Origin: Chara braunii
Taxonomy: Eukaryota; Streptophyta; Charophyceae; Charales; Characeae
Direction: 5' to 3'
Assembly: GCA_003427395.1 (NCBI GenBank)
Contig: BFEA01000006.1
Location: forward strand, 2,808,665 to 2,872,664
DNA length: 64,000 nucleotides
The position numbers and the translations under genes were made by a program. Below, one piece after another: positions 41,080-51,057 of the stretch (positions are counted from its first letter, which is position 1; each line of letters starts with the position of its first letter). The notes under the pieces are model-generated. The model was not told the DNA's origin and did no database searches. It saw nothing but the letters and a program-made list of their open reading frames with translations.

Positions 41080-42390
41080 GATTTCATAGATTAGTTGTGC
41101 CATCTAGTGAAATTTTGCATAGTTGATTTTTTGGCGAGTGCCACGGTGCAACCTGACGCTTCGGCTACAAAAAGACGAGTGCTAATTTAGTATAACGTTT
41201 TTGGTGGCCTGGTATGCTCGACCGAACAAAGAAGTACGTACAAACTTGTGAAGCCTGTTAGCGGGACAAGCCAAAAACTCGAGCTTCGCTTTGGTTACTA
41301 AAGCCCTTGCCCATTCCTGCCGGTCCCGGAGAAAGCGTATCCATGGACTTCATGGACACACTTGTGACCAACAAGAGTGGCAAGAGGCATATCTTTGCCA
41401 TAGTTGACAAGTTTACCAAGTACGCTAGGCTAATTGCCATGTCGAAAACAGCGAGGACAAATCATGTCATCAAGTTATTTATGGATAACTGGGTGCGTGA
41501 TTTCGGACTGCCCAAGTCCTTCGTTAGTGACAGAGATGTGGAAGAAGGCTGCTGAACAGATGGGCAGCCAACTCTAAACGGCTTCGGGGAATCATCCCGG
41601 AGTCAACGGTCAAGCTGAACAGATGAACCATGTAAGCCCAACCAAGATGACTGGGATGAGAAGTTGCCTCTCATCACTTGTCTGTACAACAACGCTGTAC
41701 AGAACACCACCGACGTCAGTCCAAATCAGCTGCATTTGGGGTGGAAGCCTAGATCTGCTCTAGACTTTCTCCTGCCTGAAAGCCGATCTGCTACAACTCC
41801 TGGAACCATAGAATTTGGTGTCCAGTATGAGAAGTTGTTGCAGCAAGCTATCAAACACATTAAGAAATCTCAAGAAGCAATGATTGGTTATGAGAACAAA
41901 CATCGACGACAATCCACATGTTTGGTAGGGGAACATGTCTGGGTCAAGGCTAGTGAGCTAGGACAAGAGTTTGACATCTCCAGGAAACTAATGCCTCAGT
42001 ATTGTGGTCCTTGGGAGGTCTTGGATATCGTGGGTTGTGAGTTGGACGGTCCCTCGTACGTTATTTGAATCCCTGGTCACTTGCGTACTTACCGTCAAGC
42101 TTGCAGCTTTCGCTGAGACACAACAGTTCCCATCAAGGAGATCAATGTTGCCCCCAACCATGGATGGCCAAGTGGATGTAGACGACATTTTGCAGCACAG
42201 AGATATGCTAGTTCTCAATCCTGTGGGTAGAGGAAGACCGCCGAAACCCAAGAGGGAGTACCGGGTCAGATTTAGGCATCACACGGATCTAAAAGAAGTC
42301 GGATGGTTCACAAGAGAGGAACTGGTTCAAACAACACCTCAAATCATGGCGGATTATGAAAGAAGCTTGAAGGGGACGACTCCTGCTTAA
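41080..42390 (+). pseudogene. A5 integrase and chromodomain-like C-terminus
   Basis: The zinc domain is decayed (ECHGAT...CEAC, with stops). The core shows SVSMDFMDTLVTNKSGKRHIFAIVDKFTKYARL and LPKSFVSDRDVEE, giving the two catalytic Asp residues. The part with the catalytic Glu (NHPESNGQAEQMNR in related copies) is frame-shifted, and a deletion joins it to PNQDDWDEKLPLI. Later blocks are SPNQLHLGWKPRSALDFLLPES, VGEHVWVKASELGQEFDISR and the chromodomain-like VDVDDILQHRDML, GRGRPPKPKREYRVRFRHHTD, WFTREE. Confidence 0.82.
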
Positions 42391-42412
42391 AAAGCATCTC
42401 AACGGACTTTCA

Positions 42413-42430
42413 AAGCTAAGGGGGATGGAA
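42413..42430 (+). other. Polypurine tract of A5
   Basis: AAGCTAAGGGGGATGGAA directly before the 3' LTR. Confidence 0.85.
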
Positions 42431-43552
42431 TGTGAGGAATGTGTCCTCGTGGGGCCCTAGCCAACATGCACATTGGGCTGCGGACCCCAGCAAGCCTCAT
42501 GCCCGCCCTAAGTGAAGGTAGGCCTGGATATCCATAAGAGGCCCTTATCTCAGCATTTTTCCAATGTGGGTATCAGACAGTTGCAGCACGCCAATTGGTT
42601 GAAGTGCAACGTGAGCCTCTCCCTGGTCTCCTTCCAGAAACAGCAACTGCGTCAAGCAGTTAAGCCCAGGCCGGGTGGTTGCGCCCTGGGCACACACAGT
42701 GTAAGGCTGACACATCACGAAGTTGCTGCGGCCGAATCAGAGAGCAGCATTGTCGTCTCAGAGGCCCTGTGAGCCAATGAGAAGACGATGAACACTTGGA
42801 GCCTGGAGGCTGCCTCGACGTGCCCAACATGAAAGGGCCCAGGCCCCCAACTGTTGGACAAGGCCTGGACACAGACACGGTGGCCCGATTGGAAGCTAGT
42901 AGGAGCTTCCTCAGCCAGGCCCTCGCAGCCAAACAAAGGCCACGACTTCCATAAAGGAAAGTCGCTGGCCAGAGGCGAGTTATTTTGGCCTAGGCAGGCA
43001 ATGCGGACACGCTGCTGCTATGTTGTGCAAGTGTCTGCATGTGCGCTGCTGGCTGGGGCGGACGTGTGCGCTATGAGGTGAGAGGGGTGCTGCAGGGCAG
43101 CAGGCAAACGACAGCCATAGCCGGGCTGCAGGGGCGCAAGTGGGTGATGGGCGAAGGTGGTCTTCGGGTAGGAGGCGCATGAGTAGGTGGTCAAGGTTTG
43201 ATGAGGAGAGGATCGAGAATGTACCTGGTGTATGTGGGAGGTCAACATTGGTGTTGACGTCATGTACATTGGTCTTCACCGCGGGAGTGATCCTGTTGCA
43301 AGAATGTAGATAGGCTAGATAAGCTCAGTAGAGTAGGCTGGGCTTTGGGCGCGAGACAAAAATGAGCGACATTGGATACTATGTTGGTGGGGTCTGAGGG
43401 CGATAACATTGGCACACGAGTTCAGTGCTTTGCTCTTATTTGGATGGAATCTTGGTGCGTTTGAGCTCTCTGCTGGGTACATGAGTATCTGGACATCTGT
43501 GTGATTTTGCAACTTGATTTTCTGTCTATTGCTCTCCCTCATATTGCTTTCA
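42431..43552 (+). repeat. 3' LTR of A5
   Basis: 1122 bp from TGTGAGGAATGTG to ATTGCTTTCA. It matches the 5' LTR throughout (GCACGCCA.TTGGTTGAAGTGCAA, CAGAAACAGCAACTGCGTCAAGCAGTT, GGCGCATGAGT). It retains CTTCCATAAAGGAAAGTCG (42945-42963), the counterpart of the conserved LTR block. Confidence 0.9.
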
Positions 43553-44340
43553 AAAATGAGAAAGCTTTTGCAAATTGGCTCTGCTTTAGTTTGCTTAAAC
43601 CACCAGTATGCGGGGGCCGAACTGGGGAGGGTCGCTGTTGATAAATCGAATCAATGGCCCGTTTTACGTTTCGGCCTTCCGAAGCGGCCCGTGATTGACA
43701 TATGGGAAAGATATCGGCGGTTTAAGCACCAAAGCCAGGGATTCGATGCACGTAGGGGTTGGGGCAACACAGTACCTGCTGTTCAATTTTAGTCTTCTTT
43801 TGGTTTGGGACGTTTTAGAGTGGGTTTGGGATGAGTACAGGAGGACTAAAACATTCCTAAGTGTTGGCCTGTGTCAGAGGTGTCATAATGTTTCAGAAGT
43901 GTTTCTTTGTGAACTTCTCTGTCATTGCCCCCTCCCCTTGCCAAACCTAGATATGGACTTACCGTGAGGGCACAGGTGTGCAGCCGGTAGTTAGGTTGTT
44001 GATGAGGTAGGAGTTGGGGCAACACAGTACCGGCTGTTCAATTTTAGTCTTCTCTTGGTTTGGGACGTTTTAGAGTGGGTGTGGGATGAGTGTAGGAGGA
44101 CTAAAACATTCCTGAGTGTTGGCCTGTGGACAGAGGTGTCATAAGGTTTCAGAAGTGTTTCTTTGTGAACTTCTCTGTCATTGCCCCCTTCCCTTGCCAA
44201 ACCTAGAAATGGACTTACCTTGAGGGCACAGGTGTGTAGCCGGTAGTTTGGCTGTTGACGAGGTTGGGGAAGGGTAACGTAGTGAATCTAGTGATTATGC
44301 TGTGTTTTTATTTTGTCTTGTTCGCTATGCATAACTCCAA
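43553..44340. repeat. Spacer with ~255-bp tandem duplication
   Basis: GGGGCAACACAGTACC.GCTG starts at 43761 and again at 44016. The copies stay parallel through GACGTTTTAGAGTGGGT, GTGTTGGCCTGTG and CACAGGTGTG.AGCCGGTAGTT to about 44265, with few differences. The DNA before the first copy (43553-43755) shows nothing I recognise. Confidence 0.85.
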
Positions 44341-44343
44341 GAG

Positions 44344-44344
44344 T

Positions 44345-44371
<27 letters not shown>
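44344..44371. repeat. (GT)n microsatellite
   Basis: About thirteen GT dinucleotides followed by a short GA run. Confidence 0.95.
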
Positions 44372-44377
<6 letters not shown>

Positions 44378-44429
44378 CCCTGCAGCGTGTAGCATGTCAG
44401 TGGCGGGGAGCACAAGGGCAGGCGCTAAC

Positions 44430-44640
44430 GTCGAAAGAAAAAGAAAAGGTAATGTTTTACTCGAACACAAAATATTTTTTTATTTTTGGAATTTGAATAG
44501 AAAGGCGCGAATATAGCACCTATGCGGCGCTAACCTCGAAAAAAAAGAAAAGGTAATGTTTTACTCTAATACAAGAGTTTTTTATTTTTGGAATTCGAAT
44601 AGAAAAGGCGTTGTATTTGAATACAACACCTATGCGGTTG
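44430..44640. repeat. ~104-bp tandem duplication
   Basis: GCGCTAACGTCGAAAGAAAA and GGTAATGTTTTACTCGAACAC (44448) are repeated as GCGCTAACCTCGAAAAAAAA and GGTAATGTTTTACTCTAATAC (44552). Both copies end in a GCACCTATGCGG-like block. Confidence 0.85.
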
Positions 44641-44651
44641 ATTTCAGAAAA

Positions 44652-44894
44652 ATGGACCCACACCGTTCCGATTTCGATATTTTCAACTCAAAAACTGCGG
44701 CTCCTCGGCCTCCTATGGGCAGCTACCAGTCCTCCGCAAGCAACAACGTTCCACTCACCATGAATTCCCCCCCCGAACAAATGCACCACCCTTCGAACTA
44801 CCGTTTGGACCTCAACGGGCGACCGCACCGCGTCATCATTTTGTGTGCAAAATCTTTGAAACCCAGGTGCATAGATTTTAAGGCAATATCATGA
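44652..44894 (+). CDS. Possible host exon or gene fragment, unidentified (80 residues)
   Basis: From ATG at 44652 the frame encodes MDPHRSDFDIFNSKTAAPRP, then a Ser/Pro/Asn/Met-rich stretch with PPEQMHHPSN. The composition looks like a natural N-terminus of a regulatory protein, and is unlike the simple-sequence frames around it. I recognise no domain. ATTTCAG just before the ATG could be a splice acceptor. The part after LNGRPHR loses this character, so an exon end near 44835 is possible. It may equally be chance coding, and no continuation is found in the window. Confidence 0.2.
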   Translation: MDPHRSDFDIFNSKTAAPRPPMGSYQSSASNNVPLTMNSPPEQMHHPSNYRLDLNGRPHRVIILCAKSLKPRCIDFKAIS

Positions 44895-44899
44895 TCCTC

Positions 44900-45579
44900 C
44901 CTCTTATAGCGCAATTGCTCCTGCTCGGCTCTCAGCATGACTTCCACTTTTTGGGAGTTCTAATTTCCTACCCAGATCAACTTTTGTTCTCAGCTGCCCC
45001 TGCTGCTCTTTGGCTGCTCTCAACTCTTCTTCCATCCTCCCAGTCGCCTCCAATCGTCGTCCTTTCTTTTGCGAGGTGTAGCTTCCACTCCAACAATTGT
45101 TCGTCCTCCTTGGCCTGCCGGCTCAAGGGGTTTGCCTTCTCTCGCAATTTCTGGTCTGCCTTTTCCCTTTCTGCTTGGGGAACCAGCAACATAGCGTCCT
45201 CTTCCTCCCTCAGGGCCAGATTGGCCACCCACTCGGTCACCATCTTCTCCATTTTTGCTTCTCTTTCTCGTGCCCCACTGGATTCCCCTCTCCTCAGTCT
45301 TCACATATCTCTGAAGGGGAAACTCCACTTCTTCTTCTTCTACCTCTGCTTCTGCTTCTACAAGCGCCGACTTGTCTTCCTGTTCCTTCTTCCATCTTGC
45401 CAATTCCTCCTCCATCTGCTTCTACTTCGCCTTTTGTTCTTCCATCAAGGTCAACATCTTCACCTGCTTAACTCCTGCTTCTCCATCTTCTCCTTCTTTC
45501 CTTTCAGGAGAGCGGCAACTTTCTCTTCCTTGGCCTTACTATACGGGGTGGTACTGGTTCCTTCTCTCGTGGTCACCAT
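44900..45579 (-). pseudogene. Element D: coiled-coil gag-like N-terminus, minus strand
   Basis: From ATG at 45579 the minus strand reads MVTREGTSTTPYSKAKEEKV and continues through KGKKEKMEKQELSR, then has a frame break and an in-frame stop. It then runs MEEELARWKKEQEDKSALVE, an acidic stretch, and (one frame over, from 45252) MEKMVTEWVANLALREEEDA, LLVPQAEREKADQKLREKAN, WKLHLAKERTT. It is strongly charged and probably coiled-coil. From memory this pattern is common at the N-terminus of predicted retroelement gag proteins of Chara; that link is unverified. It lies downstream of the PBS at 47446-47460 in the same orientation. Confidence 0.55.
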
Positions 45580-45861
45580 GGTGGTTGGTGCGCAACCAAG
45601 TGATAGTTCCACTCCTCACCACTTAGACTTTCCACCCACTGACTGGATAACTAACTCTCTAAAGGACCAGAAAGTCTTCCTCTTTGTTCCAGGCAGGTTA
45701 CCACAACCGGCGGAAGCTTTTGCAACCATTGTCACCAAAACTTTCGAGATCCCAGTGCACCTTGCGCCAACAATCAATCCCACCTGGCTTTCACTCTGGA
45801 TCAGACCTTGTCATATGGTCTCTAGCCTAACCTACTCAAGGCTGTCACTACAAAACTCTAT

Positions 45862-45945
45862 TGCTGATCAGGAGGCATTTAAGGAGATCCCCCATAACTC
45901 CTCAGGAATTCTTTAACGTTGCAGACAGGATGACGTGATCAGCAG
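45862..45945 (-). repeat. Fragment of a family A leader
   Basis: GCTGATCAGGAGGCATTTAA followed by CCTCAGGAATTCTTTAACGT and TGCAGACAGGATGACGTGATC matches the leaders of A1 (7640-7715) and A2 (15072-15150) in the same orientation. It is an isolated relic inside the D leader region. Confidence 0.65.
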
Positions 45946-46199
45946 AGTCCTCTCAACACTTGAGACAGCCAGATGTGCAGCCTACAACTCGGATTTCAGG
46001 CCTACCATATCACACTGAGCAGCCCGCCGGTTTGTACCGTGTCAATCATCAGACATGTCCTTTAGCCCTGCTCAGCCCGTGCATGTTTGGTCACCACAGC
46101 TCTACGACCACATGCACAAAGTACTATCACCTAGACAAAAGTGACTCAATGCAGAAAGAAGAGACATACTGACTCAGCAAGTACCAAGGTATGTGCACA

Positions 46200-46562
46200 T
46201 CCACAAGGCGAGGGGGCAGACTCAAGGATTGGTGAGATTATACCAACTCGAGCTTGGTCAAAGTCTTTGGTCAATGTCGGTCAACTTCGTTAACATGTTA
46301 AACTTCATCGGTCATTTGTTGGACCTATGGCTATGGCTGTCGATGTTTCTCTCTCGTCAACCTCCTCCTCTCTCGTTCCCCCTTCTACCTTCTTCTTCAC
46401 CCACCTTGGCTATGGCTTCCTTCTTCCTCCTTCGTCTCTCCCTCTTTTTTTCTCCCTCTTCTTTGTCACTCCTGTTCTTCCTGTCCTTCGTCTTGGTCCG
46501 AGCTCGACGGGTATGGCCACCGCTTTCTTCGTCAAGTCTGACGCAACCAATCTTGTATCGCT

Positions 46563-46645
<83 letters not shown>

Positions 46646-47445
46646 GTGTCGTCGCCTTCTTCTTGACTTCGAACCTAAAGTCCCATACCCAGTTTTTTTC
46701 TACCTAGCACAACGGCACAACGACCCTCTTCCCCGACGTGGTGGTAATTTTCCTCAACAGCGCCAGTTTTTCTCTTCGTCATAGGGTAGTTCCTCGACCG
46801 GTGGTGCAGATAGCGAGCGTGCATCCACGAGCACGCGACGGGAAGTGGGTGCTTGCTAGTAGCAATAGGCGCATTGTTACAACAGACGCGTAGCAAGCAG
46901 CAAGGGCACGCACAATCAGCAGTAGTGCGAGAAAGAGCGAAGCGCGCGTGGCAAATGGCAAAACGCGGGATTACAAACGGTGGGAAGTAGGCAGCAGGTG
47001 CGCGTGATAGTGGGGGGCCGATCAACGACGATCTTGTGCATTGGGTGCGCGGGCAGTGGAACACGCGCGCGAACTGACGGGCGGCGCACACTAATTGAAC
47101 GGGTGTGCAGCAGCTATAGCGAGCGCGGGGCAGCAACAAGACGCGTGTAATATTTGGCAGCTCGTAGCGTTAGTGGAAGCGCACGCGATAGTGGACAACG
47201 CATGGGAAACAGTGGCAGGGTGCGTGATCTTACAGTGGCGAGCAATTACGAACGGCGTGCAGCAGTGCTGACATGGCGGTGTCTCCTCTTGGCTCCCGAC
47301 GATGATGACGTGGCGCCGAGGCGCCTCTCTCTTCCTCGTTGCGAGAGACGCTCAATTTGGGCGTAGGGCGCCCCTCCTCCTTCGATGGCGCACCACCTTC
47401 ACGATGACGATGACGACGATGTTGACGATGGCAGGACAACAGGAA
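46200..47445. other. Leader region of D or spacer, with (CT)n microsatellite; no gene
   Basis: A pure CT repeat spans about 46566-46639. The remaining sequence is GC-rich with many GCGCG and ACGCG words (46800-47200). It contains no recognised protein or RNA. Under the element D model this is the long leader between PBS and gag. Confidence 0.5.
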
Positions 47446-47460
47446 CCAACTTTGATACCA
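47446..47460 (-). other. Primer-binding site of element D
   Basis: On the minus strand it reads TGGTATCAAAGTTGG directly after a possible LTR end, GGCTTGATTGCA. It resembles the initiator tRNA-Met site for the first eight bases and then differs, as in some other plant families. Confidence 0.55.
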
Positions 47461-47461
47461 A

Positions 47462-48400
47462 TGCAATCAAGCCTGTCGCCTTCGACACTTGGCATGCATG
47501 CAAGCAAATGGTGATCACACCCGGTGCAAAAGCTCCCACACAGAACTAAGAGATAACGTAGCCAAGAACACTCTTCAGATGCAAACTTGTCTTATTGGCT
47601 ATGGCGCACGTGCGCAGACAAAGATTCAACTGTATCCGTAAGTGACTTGTTCACACATACGCACTCCGAATCTTCCTGGATGTCCCACACACACACACTA
47701 ACCTTCTACCTGGCAGCTATGGTTGTCGTCTACCTCCTAATTACTAACAAGCGGTTATGGTTGCGTCTTCCTCCTCTTAGCCCACTTCCTTTTCGAGCGC
47801 CTGCAGACCTCCGTACACAAGACACATAGAGAACGCTTCCGCACGACTCACAAGCAGAATGAATGCATGGCTTGACTCTGCCTCTTTATTTATACTTCGG
47901 ATCGTCAAAGGTCTGCCCTTTGACTCTGGGCCTGGGGTGAGCACAGTCCCTCATGATACTTGCTGACTGGACAAAGTGCATCTTGGGACCGGGCATTGCC
48001 GACTGGGCCAGGTAGCTCTTTGACTGCGCTTTGCTGACTGTGCTAGGACTGTCCGCTGCTGACTCATAAGCAGACTGCCTCTAGGACCTACGAACGACCA
48101 TGTTTGGAAATTTCGGAAGACTGTAGTCGTGACCCTTCGAGACTGTAGCAGCTACGACCTAGACCACTGTAAGACTCCTAAAACACATACCTACGGCTCA
48201 AGACCCCGTGAGCATACTATATACAATAGCTAAACATACGACTTTCAGAACACAGGTCGCAAGTTCAAACACACACGATTCAACGGGTATTGTACACGGA
48301 TGAAGGGGAGGTCTAGGGATCGAGTCCTGGGTACTGCATCTGCTACAATAAAGGTGAAACCCGTTTCACAAACAAAAGAATAGAAAGAAAGGTGGTCCTG
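47462..48400 (-). repeat. Probable LTR of element D (outer end unclear)
   Basis: If the PBS is right, the LTR starts at 47462 (TGCAATCAAGC on the plus strand) and extends to higher coordinates. The outer end cannot be fixed because the partner LTR is not in the window. The segment has repeated TGCTGACTG words (47960-48065) and no coding capacity. B-box-like words AAGTTCAAAC (48261) and GATCGAGTCC (48318) were noted but not called as a SINE. Confidence 0.35.
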
Positions 48401-48540
48401 GTGGATGTTGCTCTCGACAACAACGGGTGAACCCTTGTGCTAGCAACTTAGGCAGACAAATTTGTGCTAACCCTAAGATGCCAGAAGATAGTTGTGAGGC
48501 GGCTCTAACTTTGCCCGTAGGGATAAGACTTTCACTGTTT

Positions 48541-48775
48541 TCTTTTTATTTTTCAAACGTGATACATGCTTTGCATGTAGACATTGGATTGTTCTGTTGG
48601 ACATGGCGCATGTAGAACAGAACCTTGCATTAGCAACTGGGTTTCCTTTTCATTTTTTATGTGATAGACATGCTTTGCATGTCGACCAACATTGAAGACA
48701 TTGGATTGCTCTGTTGGACATGGCGCATGTAGAATGGGACCTTGCATCAGCAACTGAGTCTATTGGAGATATGAT
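48541..48775. repeat. ~117-bp tandem duplication
   Basis: CATGCTTTGCATGT.GAC, ACATTGGATTG.TCTGTTGGAC, ATGGCGCATGTAGAA and CCTTGCAT.AGCAACTG occur in the same order twice (ACATTGGATT at 48581 and 48698). It lies between the D LTR region and A6. Confidence 0.85.
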
Positions 48776-48809
48776 GAAGAAGTAGATTTTGCTAAATCCT
48801 TGTCTATCT

Positions 48810-49160
48810 TGCAGGGAAAATGAGCAATTGCGAGCTAACAGAATCCAGATTGCACAATCACATTGAAAGCCAGAAAGTCCCACGGTGTTCAGAAATTAGC
48901 ATTGCACCAATGATATACCAATGGAGAATCATAACACTGAATCCGAATGTCAATGAGAGCTTACTCTCATCTTCACCAACATAAGAGTCCAGGCCCTTCC
49001 CCCTACTTGGCGCTCGACGCCTAGACTACTCCCACACAACTACGATCTGCCTAAGAATTGACAATGCAATTGTTGACGTCAACAGCCACCGAAGTACATG
49101 AAGATGTCACCCAATGCAGACCATCACCAATACCAGTCACGAGTCCTCACATCATCATTC

Positions 49161-49225
<65 letters not shown>

Positions 49226-49844
49226 ATCTCCCTTGTCTTCCCTCTGTACACCCGAAGACCACCACTGCGCCTTGCTGTATGTCCAAGCCCAGCCAACTAC
49301 GGACGCCAGGCTATGGCGCTGCCGTCAGCAGCACCCTTCTTCACACACGACCGCACGTGCACAACACCTTGCCCCAGTGCTAGCAGCAGCACGCGAGCAA
49401 TCGCTCTAGCAGCGCTGCAGCAAACTGGCAAGTGCCCTAATGCGCTGCTAGTCAGCGAACTCTTTCCTATATGGAAAGAGTCTAGCCTAACCTGCAGCCT
49501 GGTTGGGCTGGGCCAACGGCCATAAGCTTTCGGTAGGCCTCAGGTAGTTGGGCTTCTACTGCTGCTGCTGGGCCTCGTTCAGTTATGCCTCGCAACCGTC
49601 TGTGTACGTTGCTGCGAATGTGGCCCAAGGCCTGCATTTCAGAAAAGGCCTAGAAGGTCGTGGAAAGGATTTGCCGCTCGGGTCCTGGGTTCCCTCAACC
49701 AACCGACGCGTCACAACTGCCTGAGCCTGAAATACGCAATTGACAACATTCGGCCTCTCGTGATTTGTTAGGCTCGCCTTCACTTAGGGCGAGCACACTT
49801 GCATAAGGGGCCGCCTAGGCCTGCCGAGGAGCTACATCCTCGCA
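48810..49844 (-). repeat. 3' LTR of A6
   Basis: 1035 bp from TGCAGGGAAAATGAGC to CATCCTCGCA. It contains a pure (CT)n run (about 49166-49221) where the 5' LTR has only CTCTATCTCTCTATCTCTC, so the microsatellite expanded after insertion or shrank in the other copy. CTCTTTCCTATATGGAAAGAG (49461-49481) is the conserved palindrome. Confidence 0.92.
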
Positions 49845-49866
49845 TTCCCTCCTCCTTTACTTTGAT
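49845..49866 (-). other. Polypurine tract of A6
   Basis: On the minus strand, AAAGTAAAGGAGGAGGGAA directly before the 3' LTR. It is diverged from the AAGCTAAGGGGGA of the other copies but keeps the purine run. Confidence 0.75.
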
Positions 49867-50791
49867 AGTCCCCTGAGAAGTCTCTAATCTGCAGACGTTT
49901 TTCCCACGAGTCCTTTTTCGTAGTCTGCAATCACTTGGGGAACTGTTTGCTGTTGTTCTTCCCTTGTAAACCACTGATCGTCACTGGGATCAGTGTGGTG
50001 TCTGAATCTGACACGGTACTACATCCTTGGCTTTCGAGGTTGTCCTCTGCCAGGAGGTTTAGGCACTGGCATCATCCGGTGGTCCATGATTTTGTCGATG
50101 TGGACGTGGCCATCCATGGTGGGGGGCAGCATTGATCGTCTGGAGGGAAACTATGCTGTTTCTGCAAAAGGTCCTAGCTTTGACGCGTGAAATACTGGGT
50201 ATGTACGTAGGTGAGCAGGGATGTGAATGACATAAGAAGGTCTATGTATCTAATCCTAAGAAGGTCCATCTATCTGATCCCCCACTATGTCTAGGACGTC
50301 CCAAGGACCGAAATACTGTGGCATAAGTTTTCTTGAGATTCCCAATTCTTAACCACGTTAAGGATTCCCAGTTCTTGACCAAAACACCTACCTGAAACTG
50401 AGATGGCCGTCTGTGCTTGTTCTTAGATGCCACCATAGCTTCTTGAGCTTCCTTAACGTGTTTTATAGCCTATTGCAGCATCTGTTCATATTTGACAGCG
50501 AACTTTATGCTGCCAGACGCTGCAGACGGTTGAGTTTCGAGTGGTAGTAGAAAATCCAAAGTGGACTTGGGCTTCCAACCAAGATGCGATCATACCAGTA
50601 GTGCTATGCACAACCTTATTGTACAGGTTGGCGACGATAGGTAATTTCTCGTCCCATTCATCCTTATTTGGCTTGATGTAATGCCGTACCAGGTGCTGCA
50701 CTACCGGGTTCATCCGTCCCGCTTGGCCTTTTGACTCAGGATGATTCCCTTGGGGATCAGCAAGGGCTTGATGATCCGAAGCGGAGCTCAA
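49867..50791 (-). pseudogene. A6 integrase remnant and chromodomain-like C-terminus
   Basis: From 50791, after a deletion that removed the catalytic core, NHPESKGQAGRMNPVVQHLVRHY and NKDEWDEKLPIVANLYNKVVHSTT remain. The equivalent of SPNQLHLGWKP is broken. VASKNKHRRPSQFQVGVLVK is the SH3-like start. Near 50050-50120 the chromodomain-like HVHIDKIMDHRMMPVPKPPGRGQP, a stop, YRVRFRHHTDPSDDQWFTREE can be read. The two catalytic Asp residues of the integrase are absent. Confidence 0.8.
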
Positions 50792-51057
50792 GTCCTAGGT
50801 TTGTTCCGTTGGCTAACCTGGCAAGTTTCAACGTACTTTTTCGCGTCTTGCATCATAGAAGGCACCCAGAATCTCTGCACTAGGTTAGCTGATGTCTTTT
50901 TATAATCGAAATGACGAGTTGCATCATGACATTCACCTAAAAACAAACTACGCAAATACTCCCTATCTGGAACACACAATCTTCTATTCCCAACCTTCTC
51001 AGGGAACAACAAGCCATTGACCACTGTAAATTCATGAGAAGTTACTTTATCTTTCAC
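50792..51057 (-). pseudogene. A6 integrase zinc-binding domain
   Basis: LLFPEKVGNRRLCVPDREYLRSLFLGECHDATRHF, then KKTSANLVQRFWVP and KKYVETCQVSQRNKPRT. The HHCC domain that binds the DNA ends has its two His residues and the first Cys, but the last Cys is Ser (CQVSQ). A stop follows directly and the core domain is missing. Confidence 0.85.

Larger units (their letters stand above)
34875..43552 (+). mobile_element. LTR retrotransposon A5 (Ty3/gypsy family A), plus strand
   Basis: LTRs 34875-35945 and 42431-43552 enclose PBS, gag, protease remnant, RT, RNase H, integrase and chromodomain-like region, with a polypurine tract. The two LTRs share the start GAGGAATGTG.CCTCRTGGGGCCCTAGCCAACATGCACA, which differs from A3. 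A5 is therefore a separate insertion of a sister subfamily. Gag-pol is heavily interrupted, the protease active site and gag-pol junction are deleted, and the integrase Glu region is lost. Flanks (TCAGA left, AAAAT right) show no matching target duplication. Confidence 0.88.

Noticed and set aside
34875-43552. Target-site duplication for A5
   Set aside because: Flanks TCAGA and AAAAT do not match at four or five bases, so none is claimed.
44891-45916. 341-codon plus-strand open frame, Leu/Ser/Phe-rich
   Set aside because: It is the antisense of the charged coiled-coil frame on the minus strand (45579 to 44900); Glu/Lys codons read backwards give Leu/Phe/Ser. The minus frame has the more natural composition and a retroelement context.
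46327-46707. Ser/Leu-rich frames through the CT repeat (also 49058-49525)
   Set aside because: Alternating SLSLSL is the translation of (CT)n and stays open in all frames; no other evidence.
48229-48330. tRNA-derived SINE
   Set aside because: B-box-like words AAGTTCAAAC and GATCGAGTCC are present, but no convincing box A at the right distance and no 3' tail or target duplication were seen.
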